Shown: positions 37,621 to 51,925, numbered from the stretch's first letter. The stretch: DNA of 64,000 bases from Hybos culiciformis (GCA_964007475.1 OZ023275.1:11077829-11141828); one strand, 5' to 3'. Notes: generated by a model not told the origin, from the sequence alone. Made by a program: numbers and translations.

Positions 37621-40600
37621 TTTTTGAAAAAGTTAATACAAAACTATAGAAGCTTATTGGAATCAAAACATTCATAAATGTAATACATATTTCTAAATTT
37701 CAATTTAAAATTATAAAAGACTTGCGTTGAAATGGAATTCAATTTATTTATTTCAAATAATTGATTAAAATTAAGTTTAATTTAGAAAATCTAATATTAT
37801 AAGTTCAGCAACAAAGATTTCTCATTGAATTATATACAAGCGTCAGCGAACTAAAAAATATTAATTAAGTATGATGTACATTTTGTCTATGTTATGATTG
37901 ATAGAATCTCGAAACTAAAAAATTATATAGTTTTGAAATAAACGAATGAACAGAATGAACCGAATTTTTGTGTGTGTTTCAACCTTATTTTTTTTAATCC
38001 TTAGAGTAAATAATTTATGCATGTATTTATATACATTTTTGAAATCCCAGTTTTTTTTTATTTATTCATGTATGGTGAGTTTCCTTTTCCGGTGCTTTTA
38101 AGTTTTAACAGGAAGTTAAATTTTTCAACGAATATAACAAAGATTCACGCTCCAAGATTAGGGCAACAAGAAAATAGTAGAAATATTTCAGTCAAAACTT
38201 ATTTCAAAGTGGTCTCGTTAAGAATAATCCGAAATTTTTTTTCATGTCAAAATTTTGAATTAAAAGAATACTAATTGTTAAATATTTCCTGCATAAATTG
38301 CAGTTTATAGTTGTTATAAATTTAACGCAAAAAATGAAAAAATATAATTGTCATTCATATCATAATTTTTATAGATTATAATCACAGGTTTTTTTTTGTT
38401 TATTTATATAAACAATTCTTTAACAGAAAATAACAAACTTTTATAATGTTATACATTTCATTTCCGTGTTTCGTGGAATATAAATATTTTTTTTTTAAAT
38501 CAGAAAACGAAATTCATTTTTTGCGGTTTCTCGTGCTTTATGGCGTCCGCAGTTGAATAAATGAAGAACTGCTACTATAAAGGATTTTTATGTTGTTTCA
38601 AATTATTATTATTAAGTATAACAAAAATGTTATAACGTATAAATTTGAGTTCTTACTAAAGTGTTAAAAAATACGTTATAGATACCGGCCTTGATCAATA
38701 ATCAAATTTTATTTTAATCGTATTATACATTGAGAGAAAAAAGTTTGGTTAAATCATTGTAGTTAATTTAAAAAGCTATAGGTTTCACACTTTTATTTTA
38801 TTGCATTTATAAAAATTTCATTATTGAATTATTATTGTCTTATTTAATTTTTTTTTTCAATTTTTAAGGGATTGGTAGATAGAGTTAAAAACAGGATTAT
38901 TTCCTCTTGCGTTGCCTCTTTGAATATTCGGTAAAACAGCGATTTTCATTACTTTTTATTCCTTTTATTAAGGATTTTCATTACTTTTTATTCCTTTTAT
39001 TAATAATCAAATGCAAATATTATGTTTTTATAATTATACATATTTGGTTTTTATTTGTAACCTCAATATTTGATGTCTTTATATATTTTTTACAACCACA
39101 AATAAAAATGTTTTCAATAACGATTATTTTATTTTGTGGCCAAATAATGGAAAATATTTTTAATCCTTTTTATAGTTTAATAATTTCAAATGGTTTTTAT
39201 ATTTCTTCTTTTGTCTCTAACTTTATGAATTTTTAAGGATTAGAGAATAATACATATGCATATAATATTTTTGATATTAATTTTTATAATTTTATTTTTT
39301 TTGTTTTTCATATTTTACTTTGATTTTATTATACGGACAAACTTTGTTTCTACAATAATTCAAAAGAATAATATAATAAATTTAAATCATTATTTTATAT
39401 TTTTAAAATTTGATTTAATTTGATAAATGGGATACACTGGATTTTAATCTTTTTTACAATTTTGAAAATAAAGTTGATTATTATCCATATGACTTGAAAG
39501 AGTTACCCGAAACAATTAAAAGTTTTTTCATCTAACAATTCCTATATATTTACTTAATTAATTACTGCAAAATAAAAATTCAGAGCATAACAATCTCTTA
39601 ATCAATATACACCCACTCTATAGTTGGAATATTGAAATCCAAGGGATATATAGAAATTATAGCTGATGTAGCACGGTTTATTCAATGTCTCTAGAATTCT
39701 TCTTCTCAATTGATATATGATTCACTTTAATTTAATAATAATCAATTCGAATTAATTTTTGGCTGAACAACGAAATGTTGAATATCAATTTAATTAATTT
39801 AATGCTTCATTAATTTTGTTGATTGGTTTTTCACATGAAGTCAATTGTATTTTTGTTTGGATGAAAAATAATCCATATTTAATACACATTTTTAATGAAA
39901 TTTGGCATAGTTAGGATTTTTATTAAATGTACATAGTGTACATTCTAAAATTTACAAAAATAACGATATTTCGGAGAAGATAAAATATTTACCTATGTAT
40001 TTTACTTGCATTCGATTTCAAATAATTAGAAATTCAAGAATTTGTTTTCCATAAATCAGGACGGGGGAGTGATTCTTGCATAATATAATTAGCATAATAT
40101 AATAAGACTTACGATAACAGATAAGTGCAAGAAACAATAATTTTTGAATAAAGACGAACATCAACTGTAAAGTTCAAAAATAAAGAAAAATAGAATTGCC
40201 ACAGCAAATTGGAGTAATTAAAGTGGAAAAATTAAATTTGAAAGCAATGATGCGATCTAACTATGATATTATAAACATCTTTGATTTGTTTATTCAATTT
40301 TTTTTTAATTCAAAATAATATGACAATTTATGTTTTTAATGTTTATCAGTTTCATCCTAAATAAAGGTATCATCTGAATTTATGTAAATGTGTACATATG
40401 AAGTTTTAATTTAATTTATTTAATTTTAAGGCTTTAAATTTACATTCCCAAATTAAGGTTTCGAATATAATTTCACTGATACTTCCGATTTATTTATAAT
40501 ATTTTTTTGTCATGACTTTTTAATCTTCAAAATTATTTTTCGGATTACGCTGATATTAAAATCTTTCGGATGGATCCTATAATTTTATGTGGTAACGCTG

Positions 40601-42885
40601 CCAACGAAGAAATAAAACTATATATTGAATATTATTGTGAATGAAAAATTTATTTTCCTATTAAATTATCATCAAAAATGTATGCATTCTAGTTTTATGT
40701 ATTTATTATGCATGTATATATTATAGTGAAGGAAGTGCATCATTTGCGCATCATATACGCTTCAGCTTCAACAAAATATTTTTTCTTTCCTTTTTTTCAA
40801 TTGTGTTTTACATCGTGATATTTTTACAAAGTTGTTATGTATGAACAAAAAATCAAAATACATTCATTCCAGTTAAATCAAAAATCAACCTACATAAATA
40901 TAGTCTTGGTTCTAATTTCATTTTAGTTTTCTATATTTTTATTCCTAACATATAGTAGTTAAGTTAGAAGACATTTTACTTTGAGAATAAATTTTATATA
41001 AAACATGATTTCTGTAAAATGAAAGCAAGTCCTTAACGAGGACTTGAATCATAAATTAAAAAAAAAAATTGATGGGTAAAAAGTAATTAAATTTTTACAT
41101 TTAAAAAGAGAACGAATGCAATTACATACGCAGGTAAATATTTTATATATTCTATTTTTTATTTTCTCAAAAAAGGAAAGAAATTTGTTTCAAATCGCAT
41201 ATTTTGATAACATTTCATAACAAAAAACAATCATTGTACTTTTCTTTTGGTTTCTAAAGAAAATTTTACAAAGTAATAGTAAAATCTATGCAAATTTCAT
41301 TTACAATTTGCTATAAATATTTCTTTATAGTTTAAATAAATGAATAAATGTGTCTAAGTTTGATATTTATTTCAAACTTTGACACATTCTACAAAATGTT
41401 TTATTTTGGTTTTTAATAATAACTCTTGATCATAAATGTTACAAGCTCAAAGTTTTACAAGCAAGTTTTTTGTTGCTTTTTTTTTTGTCTAAATTATTTG
41501 GAAATGTATAATCGTTTTAGTTTATACTAACTTAATTTTGTTCCAAAGTATATACTAAAAAGGTGTACTTCTTTTCAAATAAACGATTAATTTTATAAGA
41601 TAGGATAAATCCCTGTATAATAACATATTACGTAATTTTCTCATAGACTTTATTAAGGCCTTTAGCATATTGCGCACTAATTAGAGCATTTCTTTGTTAG
41701 GCAGTTTAAGAATTTCTTATAAAACGTAGGAATGTTTAAATTTAAAAATGTAGTACATCATATAATAAACAAAAAAGGACTCAATGTCAATTAGACATAG
41801 AGAGTAAAATACCTTTTTGTTTTATTATAAAGCTTTTCAAGTTTTTTAAAAGAATTTGTTGTACATTTTTTTTCCAAAGTGTGCTTCAAAAATGCTCTTT
41901 TATATATAAAAATAAAAAATTATGTAATAAGCATTAGAATAGTAACGCACCATGTTTAAGATCATCCGCATTATAAACTAGGCAAAAAAAAGCAAACACA
42001 CTGTAGATACCACAGGTTTTTCTAATTGAAAAATACCTGGTAGTTTGAAACTTCACCGAAAATATTAAGAGCGGGAAAAGAGTTTGTCATTTAATTTTAG
42101 ACACTGAAGCTCGCCTAAAAATGAAATACATACATCAATATTGACTGCGTACTTAAATTATTGATCTTTTATAGTAGTTCAATATATAAAATAACTATGT
42201 AAGTATATCTTGTTGGGAAGTGTATATAGACGATTGCAAAATTATGCAATCAATTAAAATAACAATAAAAAATTCTATCTTGAATTTAATGTCTTTAAAA
42301 GTATCTTTGGATAGAATATTATGAAGATATATAATTTTATGGAAAATTATATACTAAAAAAAGCAATAATTTTTATTTTTTATAAGAAGTGAAACAACCA
42401 GAAAATATATTCATAAGAAAATAAAAAACGAAGAATTGAAATTAAATTATTTTTGCAAATATTTTTTCGAAATGAAAATAAATTTATGCTTTATGACCCT
42501 CTATAAAGTTCTTCAAGTCATAAATAAAAACAAACATAAATTCAAATAATTTTAAATGATTTTGGTAAATGAAACCCATATATAATTGAAATGTTTACTA
42601 TTCATTCATATTTTAGAAAAGTTTTTCTTTGAAATTTCTTGTATAATATTATTTTTAGAATTAGAAGAAAACTTTTGGGATTGATGTTTGAAACTATAAT
42701 ACATATCTATATATATGTTCAACTGAACTGTATATTCATACATCATTCATTAGGGGACTTACAAGTATTTAAAAGTATGAAGTGTAGGTGTAGTAAAGAA
42801 AATCTAATCAGAAATTACAAGTAAATAAATTAATTATATGAAAATATGCATAATATGTATGAAAAATTTTTTAATTCCATTTTTT
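37621..42885. other. AT-rich gene-poor stretch
   Basis: No gene or mobile element could be supported. A 109-codon open frame at 38907-39236 (+) contains an exact short tandem repeat and has hydrophobic T-driven composition, so I treat it as chance. Confidence 0.5.
38941..39004. repeat. 32-bp tandem duplication, two copies
   Basis: The unit beginning GATTTTCATTACTTTTTATT and ending CCTTTTATTAAG occurs twice with a difference only at its last bases. Confidence 0.85.
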
Positions 42886-43095
42886 AGGGGTTGGATATAA
42901 ATCCGCGGGTAATAAAACCGCCATAACGAAAAAAATTTTGACCTCGCGGCCTAGTTTCATTCTGAAGATTGAAATAAAGAAAGCTACTTTCCCCAAATTC
43001 CGTATTTCATTTTTAAGGTTCGTTAGTGACAGTCCGCTCCGGTTAATAATGGGTGCTATTGTTATTATATCTATCAGCTTTATAAAAGTTTAAAA
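42886..43095. other. GC-richer patch open on both strands, identity unknown
   Basis: This 200-bp patch stands out by base composition. On the + strand it follows a TTTTTTAG acceptor-like site and reads open for about 70 codons to a TAA near 43095 (it includes SAGNKTAITKKILTSRPSF). The minus strand is also open (it includes SLTNLKNEIRNLGKVAFF). Neither translation matches a family I recognise, and there is no start codon. It may be a fragment of a mobile element, an exon of an otherwise unseen gene, or a decayed coding insert. Confidence 0.35.
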
Positions 43096-45128
43096 ATTTG
43101 TTTTATTTTATTTTATTTTAATTATTATTTAGCCGATGAGTTTATATAAAATTTCTACTGGGTATTATCATATTTCATATAATACTTTAACAAGACAAAT
43201 ATGGCAATATGGGAGTAATATTAATAATTTTTATTTAAAGTTGTTATCTTAAAATTTTAAAAAGTTTTTTCTGTTAAAAATAAATAATTAATTTCGAGTT
43301 AATTTTATAAAACCGTATAAATTAGTTTTAAAATTAAAATACTTTTCTAATTTAATACACAGGGTGTAATAAGAGTATTCTTTTACTTTTTTGCATTAGA
43401 ATTTTAATCAGAAATGTAAAAACATTAAAATTATATCAATTGGATAATGATAAAGGGATTAAAAGTACTCAGTTTTCTGAACAGAATTGGGTTAGAATTT
43501 TCAGTATAAATGATTCATAAACCGAGAGGGATTTTTTTTTACCAAAACTTATTTGTCTATGACTCTCAGGTTAATTTTCATAATGTCCCCTTTATGAGAG
43601 GACAATTTTTTGACAGCTCATTAATAATGAACATGTCTAATTTGTTTGAACAAATAAGAGCTTGAATTTCTTAATCCCTGACTTCTTTTAATAAATTATA
43701 TTATAAAATTTTCAAAATTTTATTCAAAAAAAAAGAATATCTGCTTCAATTATTTAGAATTCGGGGGAGAATTAAAAAATTATGATATTTGCAAGTGAAT
43801 TATATTTATATTATTTTCTCTTTATTCTATTTATTCTATATCAGATGTTAAAATTCTGACTAGGTAAAAAATATACAACTTTTATAAATTTTAAATTATC
43901 AGATATAACAAGTAACCGGAAATTTTAGTCTTTTTAATCTAATAGTAAAATTTTTATTCTAATAGAATTATATAGATCTTTCTTGACATAATATTAATTA
44001 AAAAAAAAACCCTGCAAATAAATATATTATATTATTTTTAAGACTCCACATTCAAATGATAATAAATTTCAGGAAATTTAATCTAATGAGTTCCTTCTTT
44101 TATTTTTTATATTAAAATTAAATAAATTTTTCATACGATGAATTTTATGTTTTGGTTTTTGAAATACGGTTTTAAAACTTCAGAAAATAGAAGTATTGCT
44201 TTTGGTCCACCAATCCCAATTTTATTTTTGTGAAAGAGTTTTGAATCGACGACGAAGGGTATGAATATTAAGTAAAAAATTATATTGTTAAGATTTTATG
44301 CTACAAATTCTATGATATGCTACAATCATATCGTATCTATGGATACATTAAATAATTAAAATGTTAATTTGGGAGAAATTGATATACTTTTACAATATTT
44401 AAATTTTCAATTATTTTTTAGAAAATAAAATCTCACTTTATATGACGTAAAAAATATATTAAAATACAAAGTGACTTAAAGGTATGCAATCAAGCCCACA
44501 ATTGTTTAATTTTATAAACGGAATAATTTGTTAAGTTATAGTCAGTAAGGCAATTGAAATGTAATTTATTATTATTTTTTATTACTATGATTTTTATTAT
44601 TATCCTGATGAAATCAATTTTATTTTGAAATTTTTTCCATCGAATTAAGCATTTTATATTTGATTTTTAGTATTATTTGGCGACTTCTATCGAATTATTT
44701 GTGCTGTACTTTGAATGGATTTTTCCCAATGTTTTGTTTTTCCCTAAATAATAAAAAATGTTATTGTTATTTACAGGAATAAGTTTTTTTTTAAAGTTTA
44801 ATTAACAAAATTGTACAAAAAAGTGAAATACAGCATAATTTGCTTCGACGAAACATTAAATTTCTTCTTTTTACAGCATTATTTAGAACTTCAGACGAAT
44901 TCAAGTTATTTCGAAAATATCGTTTCTTGCATTTCATATAAATAATTTCACATCATTTTTTCAATTTACTTACACATACTTAGTTATGTGTCGTAACCTA
45001 CATGCATTCCTGAAATGCATGAAATATTCTTAGCATAAATTAATTTTAGAACAAAATTTAAATTAGTCATTGTCAAAGGAGCGATTTGATTGATTCTATG
45101 TATTTTAATTTTTTTTTTCTTCTGCTTA
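43096..45128. other. AT-rich gene-poor stretch
   Basis: No gene, RNA or repeat boundary recognised. Confidence 0.5.
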
Positions 45129-45597
45129 CACTCTAGAAAGTTTTTGATGTAAACTTACGTCGATTATCGATGGCAATTTATTACCTTCGATAATCAACGT
45201 AAATTTACTTTAGAAAATAATTACATATTTTTGGTGTAAACTACATTCCTCTATAAAAAAGTAATTTTACACCAAATTTTACGCCAAAATGTTGCGAAAT
45301 TACTTCCAACAGAATAAATTTAAACATAAAGTCGTAATATTAAACTAAAAATTACGCCAAAAGGTTGTAAATTTAATCCAAAGATTTAAATTTACACCAA
45401 AAAGTCGTAAATATTTTTATTAAATAAAAAAGGAAAATTTAATAATTTTTTTTTTAATATTTTTTTTGAACTTTTTTTTATTGTTTTTTTTGAATTTTTT
45501 TATTTTATTTAATTTATTTAATTTTTTTTTTTATTAATATTTATTTTATTATTAATATTTTTTTGTATTTTAATTTCTTCTTATTTAATTTTTCTTA

Positions 45598-45667
45598 TGC
45601 CATCTTCGGGGTTCGAACCTCGCTATTTAGAATTGCAATCCAACATCTTGACCACTCAGCTACGGTA
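45598..45667 (-). tRNA. tRNA-like sequence or tRNA pseudogene (anticodon loop GCA)
   Basis: On the minus strand an A-box-like TAGCTGAGTGGTCAAG and a perfect B box GGTTCGAACCC lie at tRNA-like spacing. Between them TTGGA/TCTAA form a 5-bp stem with a 7-base loop TTGCAAT, which would place anticodon GCA (Cys). Acceptor pairing is poor (about five of seven pairs), the D arm pairs weakly, and the T stem fits only with a mismatch or a 6-base loop. It is therefore a degenerate tRNA, a tRNA-derived SINE head, or a tRNA-like module of the transposon. A-rich sequence (minus strand) follows on its 3' side at about 45422-45590, which would suit a SINE tail. Confidence 0.45.
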
Positions 45668-46120
45668 TTCAAATTTTAGATATGAGTAAAATAGAAAATA
45701 TAAATTCCGTATACCTGTTAACAAGGAAAAACCTTACAACGTTATTAGATCAACAAAAATACAAAAATAGTTTTAAAACCTTACATCGTTATATAAATTC
45801 TCTGTATAAATTCTGTATACCAAAATAAATTTACACCATGCGATGTAAAATTACTGTCCATGATTTAAAAACTTAAATCACACAGTGTAAATTTACTCTG
45901 TGTGGTTTAAATTTACATTCAAATATTTAAAAAATTTAACCGTTAGTGTAAATTTACACCGCAGAAGGTATATTTACACTGCAACGTTTAAAAATACAAG
46001 CTCCTTGTACACTCTACGATGTAAATTTACACTCTGTGGTTTATTAATTTAAGACATAGAGGGGAAAATTAAGTCGTAGAGTGTAAATTTACACTACAGA
46101 AGCTAAATTTACATTGGTAT

Positions 46121-46944
46121 TAGGGATTATGATTTCGTTATCGATAACGATAATTTCTCGATATTTCTCGAAATATAAATATTTTTTATTTCCGATAATT
46201 ATCGATAATTTTCGATATTTTCATGACGTAACTAAAACATCAGTTTGGGGGTCATCCAAAAAAAATGTTGCCAATAACACACTTGAATTATTCAAATCAA
46301 TTTTTATTTAAAATCATTCAAATGATTAATTTTGTCAAAAATTGATAAAAATTGAAGCACAAGATTTTTTAAAGATAGTCAAATTTGTTTGCTTTACTTT
46401 ACCTGAACTTTTCATTTTTTTATGTTTATTATCTTAAAGTAAAAAAAAAAAATCTTACTTAATATTTAAACGATCCACTCAAAAAATCAATTTCTTAGGA
46501 ATTTTCAATTTATTTTTATTTATTTTAAATTACACAAGTTTACATACCAGAAAACAGCTTTGGAATATTTCAAAATATTTTCTAAAATTATTTAACTTTC
46601 AAAATTATTGTTTTTAATCAAAATAAAAAAATTCTAAATTAATTATCAATTTTTTTTTTGCTTCGTTTCTTCTCGTATTTTTTTTCTCTTTTTTTCTTTT
46701 TTTAGGGCTACCGTATACAATTTTAAAAACATATGTACAAAAATTTTTATACACAAGAATTAAATTTTCTGTTGCAATTTTAGAAAAATTGAAGCATTAA
46801 AATAATTTGTACAAAAAAGTTCTATTTCGTTACGGGTTGGTACATAATTTGAAAAAGTATCGAGAAATATCGATAATTATCGAATATTTTACAATAAATT
46901 CTCGTCAACGAGAATTTATCAAAACCGAGAAATCATAATCCCTA
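46121..46944. mobile_element. Nested hAT-like TIR element, about 824 bp
   Basis: TAGGGATTATGATTTC stands at the left end, and its exact reverse complement, apart from one extra A/T context base, at the right end (GAAATCATAATCCCTA, 46929-46944). Subterminal words ATCGATAATTATCGA, TCGAGAAATATCGA and ATTCTCG recur near both ends. Flanking 8-mers ATTGGTAT and TGTGGTAC agree at five positions, so an 8-bp target duplication is possible but eroded. The interior has no recognised protein. The insertion lies inside the GTAAATTTACAC-rich element and is therefore younger. Confidence 0.7.
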
Positions 46945-47335
46945 TGTGGTACACAATAAATAGATTTATATTGTGTGTACACCATAAATTTACACTACGT
47001 GGCTTAATATTATGACCCATAGAAAGTAAATTTACACCATAAACTGTAATCTTACAATATATGGTTTAAACATTTAAGCAGGAGAGTGTAAATATACACT
47101 AGTTTGTTTATTTTTGGGCTCTATGGCTTAAATGTTTAAGCAAAAATGTGTAAATATACCTTTATTTTTAATGTAAAAATAACACAATTTGCTTAAATTT
47201 ACTTTTTTTTGTGTGTATTATTTTTTTTACGCCTTTATCGGTTGAATTTTAAATAATGGACGTAATTTTACATCAAAAATTACCATTATTATCGTTGTAA
47301 AATTACGACCAAATAGTTCTATTTTCTAGAGTGTA

Positions 47336-50300
47336 TTTCATTTTGTTCAATTTTCAACGGTTATATAGAAATAGAACAATTAAATTTTCCTTTATTTGCA
47401 AACAACTTAAACTTTTTTGTTAATACCTGGATGAATTATGTATTTGAGAAAAGGCATAAATCTCAAATAATCCTTCAAAAAAGTAGATTGTACAATTTTA
47501 CAACAATTTTTTTTTTTGATTGGTAAGAAATTTGAAAAAAAAAAAAAAAAATAAATAAAAAAATGGTGTAGACACTTTAACGACAAGTTTTTTTTTGGAT
47601 TTATCGAAGATTTAAGTTTAAACATTTTTAGTTATTTTAAATCCAGTTTTTTTTTAACATGAAGATTGTGGTTTACTTAATAAAAACTATGTGATACCCA
47701 CAAAGAGAAATTGTTGAGAATATTATTGAAGTGTTGTGGTTATATGGTTGTGGCAGGCGCAATGACAAAAAATGTTGTTCAATGATACAGAGATCTTTAA
47801 AGATTATTAGTTGTTAAATGTCTGACATAAATTTTATTTAAGAACATTTTCAATATGAGGAAAATATGTGTATTAATTTTATAAGGATAATAAAATGATT
47901 TAATGAACCCAATACCTAAGAATACTATTCGATCGTAGGAATGTATTGTTTCGAATAGTAATATTGTATTTGAATAGACTTTCTTGGCATATAAATTTGA
48001 AATTGGATTTCATACTTAAAGTTCCTTTCTTTAAATTAAAATAATTGTTTCATCTTAGTAATATTGAGAAATTAGTTATGTCATTTTCTAGTTATTAAAA
48101 TTAACTAGAATGTGAAGAAATACTTAAATCAGAGGCTCAAAAATGTAGATCTAAATTATTTCTTTTTATTTTATAAATTTTTGGGTAAATCATATTTCGA
48201 GTTATGTGACTAAAATGTAATAATAGACATTTTACGCTAAAATTATTATTTCGTGGACTCTATTAATGAATATAAACAATTTTCTTAAATTGTTGACAAA
48301 ATGGAAAGAAATAAAATTTATGGAATCTTAAAAATTTCTTGCAGTTAAGTAATGATAAAAGTGAAAAAAAAAGTGCTTTCATCTTATTTTTGTCCTTTTT
48401 AAAAAATGATGAAAACAAATTACAAACTTACATTGATGTCATCGTTTTTCAAGTTTTATTTTTTAAACTATATTATTAATGCATAAAAATAGTACTTTGA
48501 ACCATATGTTTATATCGCTGAAAAATGATTTGAGCAGCATACAGTTTACTTTAAATAAAAAAACAAAATTTCATATACATACATCTAAATGCATAATGTA
48601 CACTTCTTCGTATGAAATAAAAATACTGAAAGCGAATAATAGCACTATACTATATGTGATAAATATATTTGACGTTTATTTTTCACTCATTTATACATAT
48701 TAGTCAAACTTTGTGAAATAGATATAACAATTTTTTTCCTGAAAAATCCCAAACCACAATGTGAATATAGAATATAAAATATTCCTTTGAAACATCAGAA
48801 TATTCAGAGAAGAGAATATTATGAATTAAAATTTACACACATATACAATTTTTATAAAATTATTATATTCAAGGAAAAGACAAAAAAATATCTTTGGGAA
48901 AATTAATGAAAGAAAATTGTTGATCTTTTTCATAATGTTTCTGTGAAATAAATATTTATATTAGATTTTAGAGGAAACTTAAAAATGTTTATATAGGTCA
49001 AATTTTTTTTTCTCTTTTTCAATATAAATAATTTGTAAAGTTTTTCTTAATAAAAACTCATATTTTTTTCAAGTATTCTTTTCAGAATTTTCTGAAAACC
49101 ATTCAAGACCAACATCTATTGAAAATTTTACTAGCTTAAGCATTTTTTTTTCTCATTTTACTTCCTTCTTATTCCCTTGAAGAACTGAAAGAAAAGCTAA
49201 AAATGCACAAATTTAAGAAAATAAAAATGAAAACTAATATTTAGGTTATTTACACATCATACACATTACATATATGAACAATTTTTTATGATTTCAAGTC
49301 TTTGGAAAAAATTTTTGGAAGAAATTTTATTTTCTTTCAAAATAGTATAGTTAGTATACAAGGAATTTTAATATAATATTGATTTTTTTTTCATGGTATC
49401 AAATCCAGAATAAATCGTGATGGGTTTTGACTTCTTTTTACTATATTATTACTTACAATTATGTACTTCTATTATTTTTACATGATAAAACTTCAGCTGC
49501 GCTTGATAGAAACGGGATAATGTTAGGATAGTTTTAATTTTATAATAATGTCTTTGGAGTAGTTTTTGAAAAATATTAGTTCATCTGTGCACCCTATATA
49601 ATATTATCTGTGCACACTATAAAAAATTATGGTTTTATATGCATTTGCTGGAAAATTATGTTATACATATAATATGAAATATATGAATTTGATGAATGAT
49701 AGATTTGAAAGAAAATATCAAAAAATAATTTATTTTCAATATTATTATTTCAGTTTCGATTTTATAAGTCTATTAACTATCGTAATATAAATTCCCATGA
49801 TTTCTGTCAGCTAAAATTATTAACATTACGTGCAATAAATCTTTTACGTAAGTTTCAAAATATTTTTTGTTTTTAACACATCTTTTGTTGAATATTGAAA
49901 AAACTTTTTTTTAAATACATTTTTTAACTTTGACCATCTTTCTAATACAATAATTATGTACGTCTAGTCTAGACTAAGGAAAGAAAGAACATACGGAAAT
50001 TTCTGTACAAGATGCATTTTATAATCAAAATATCAGAGGGAAAACAAAATAATTCTACGGAAGAAATTATAAAAATTAAAAATTTTTCGAAATATTAAAA
50101 CAGAAATAATTGTCTACTTTTAAGAATGAGATATTGGCATGAGATGAGGAAAGAGAATAATATATTATATGATAAGAAGGGTTTAATTGGTTTAATGTAT
50201 GTTTGTAATTTATTGATGAAACATAGTTCACTTTATGTACAATTAAATTAATTTTCAATATTAGAAAATATATAATATCAATAAAATGAAAAAAAAAAAA

Positions 50301-51796
50301 AAAAAAAAATTAGGTTGCAAAATTAATTTCTTTTAAAATCTTATTTTCTCTAAGAGGTTTATGAAGAATTCAAATATTTATAATTGAAATGATTTTAGTT
50401 AAAATAAATTATACATATTTATTTTATATTAATTCCGTATGTCGGGTTTTAAGCTATTATCTATAATAATTTACACAATAGATGTATTTTGCATAACTTC
50501 ACTGTATTAGCAAAATTGTCGATAAATCAACTTTCTATCGTTGTCCGTCGTCGGAACCTGACATAAATCCAATCATAGTTTAGTCAAATTTTCAAAATCA
50601 AGTAAATTCTTATAAGTATACGGTTAAAAAACAATTGATATTTAAATTTTCAAACACATCTAATGAAAAATAAATTATGAAAATTATCTCTAAAATAAAT
50701 AAAAACTATAAGATTTTATAATAAACATACGCTAGCTTTTAATTAATATTGTAATTTTCTTTTCTCACATTTGTGTGCCAAAAAAAGAATAATATAAATA
50801 TAATAATAAAACAATAATAAATATAGGCTTCAAGTGTATATGGTGAAAATATAAAATAACTATTAAATCTAGGTTATTTTATTTTTATTGATAGTGATAA
50901 ACATACATAAAAATACACAAAAAAAATCTAATAAAAAATGAAATCAATTAAGTTAACGTTAATAGTTATCAATTTGCGTGAGAAAATTTATATTTATTTG
51001 ATTACTAGGTATGCGGATTTTCAAATGTTCTTTATTGTTTTGACACATGGAAATGGAAAAGAAATGTTTTGAAATTATATTATGTTGGATACAATAATTA
51101 TTAATGATTTTAAGGATAGATATAATGATTTTATTATTTTTATTGTGTGATTAGTAAAATTAGCTTTAACATCGAATTGTTCTACGTATACAAAAACATG
51201 AAATCTTTACAAAATTGGCAGTTAAAGTGAACCCTTCTAACCCATTTTCAAAAATTCACTAAGCAAGGAATTAAAATTACTAAGACGATATTCTTGAAAT
51301 TCATAGAAAAATTTTCAAAACTATTCTTTTTGCTGATGGGTTGAAGTTTGGAAAACAGTGGTACGAGCCACATATATTTAAATAAGTTAAACATTTGGAC
51401 GGAAATAAATTCAAGATACAGTCAATCTAAATTTTCTGTTCATTCTATTAAAGCTGGATTAAAATTATGTTTATGTTTTTATATTGGACTATGATTTATA
51501 TTTTTGTATATACGTATATTGTATTTGAAATTAATGTAAGTAAAGTATATTATTATATGTACCTAGTGACAGTATAGGTGCAAATACATATTTCTATATT
51601 TTATGCTTCTTTTTTTATTATGGATAGTTTATTCTATTTTTAAGAGGATTAATTATTTTATTGTTTAGCTTTAGCAGAATGGAATAATATTATTTTTCAA
51701 TCATGTATATCTACGTAAAACATATTTATTTTTAATAGTTTCATTGTAAAATGATTCCAATGGAAAAAAAAAATTTTTATGAGTATAGGAGAAAAT
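47336..51796. other. AT-rich gene-poor stretch left of the duplicated gene pair
   Basis: No gene or mobile element could be supported. It includes an A run of about 21 bases at 50289-50309. Confidence 0.5.
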
Positions 51797-51925
51797 GAAA
51801 AATTTATTAAATAATCATTAAAAAATTTTGAGTGGAAAATATGATCTTCTGATATACATAAATGCATGAGTAATTGTTTAATAAGGAATTAAAAAAGAAC
51901 AAAAAAAAAACGAAATTAAAACTTT

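Larger units (their letters stand above)
45129..47333. mobile_element. 2.2-kb TIR element packed with GTAAATTTACAC palindromes
   Basis: The left end CACTCTAGAAAGT and the right end read inward CACTCTAGAAAAT form a 13-bp inverted repeat with one mismatch, flanked by TA on both sides (45127-45128 and 47334-47335). At least a dozen copies of (G)TGTAAATTTACAC(C) or close variants fill both halves (for example 45886, 45945, 46019, 46080, 46985, 47026, 47085). The left arm starts with a hairpin whose arms contain CGATTATCGA/TCGATAATC. It has no transposase. It contains a tRNA-like sequence in the left half and is interrupted by a second TIR element at 46121-46944. Probably a non-autonomous DNA transposon with exceptionally many subterminal sites; the superfamily is unknown. 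Confidence 0.65.

Noticed and set aside
38907..39236. 109-codon hydrophobic open frame resembling a membrane protein
   Set aside because: T-rich composition alone gives F/I/L/Y-rich peptides; there is a DNA tandem repeat inside, no splice or homology support.
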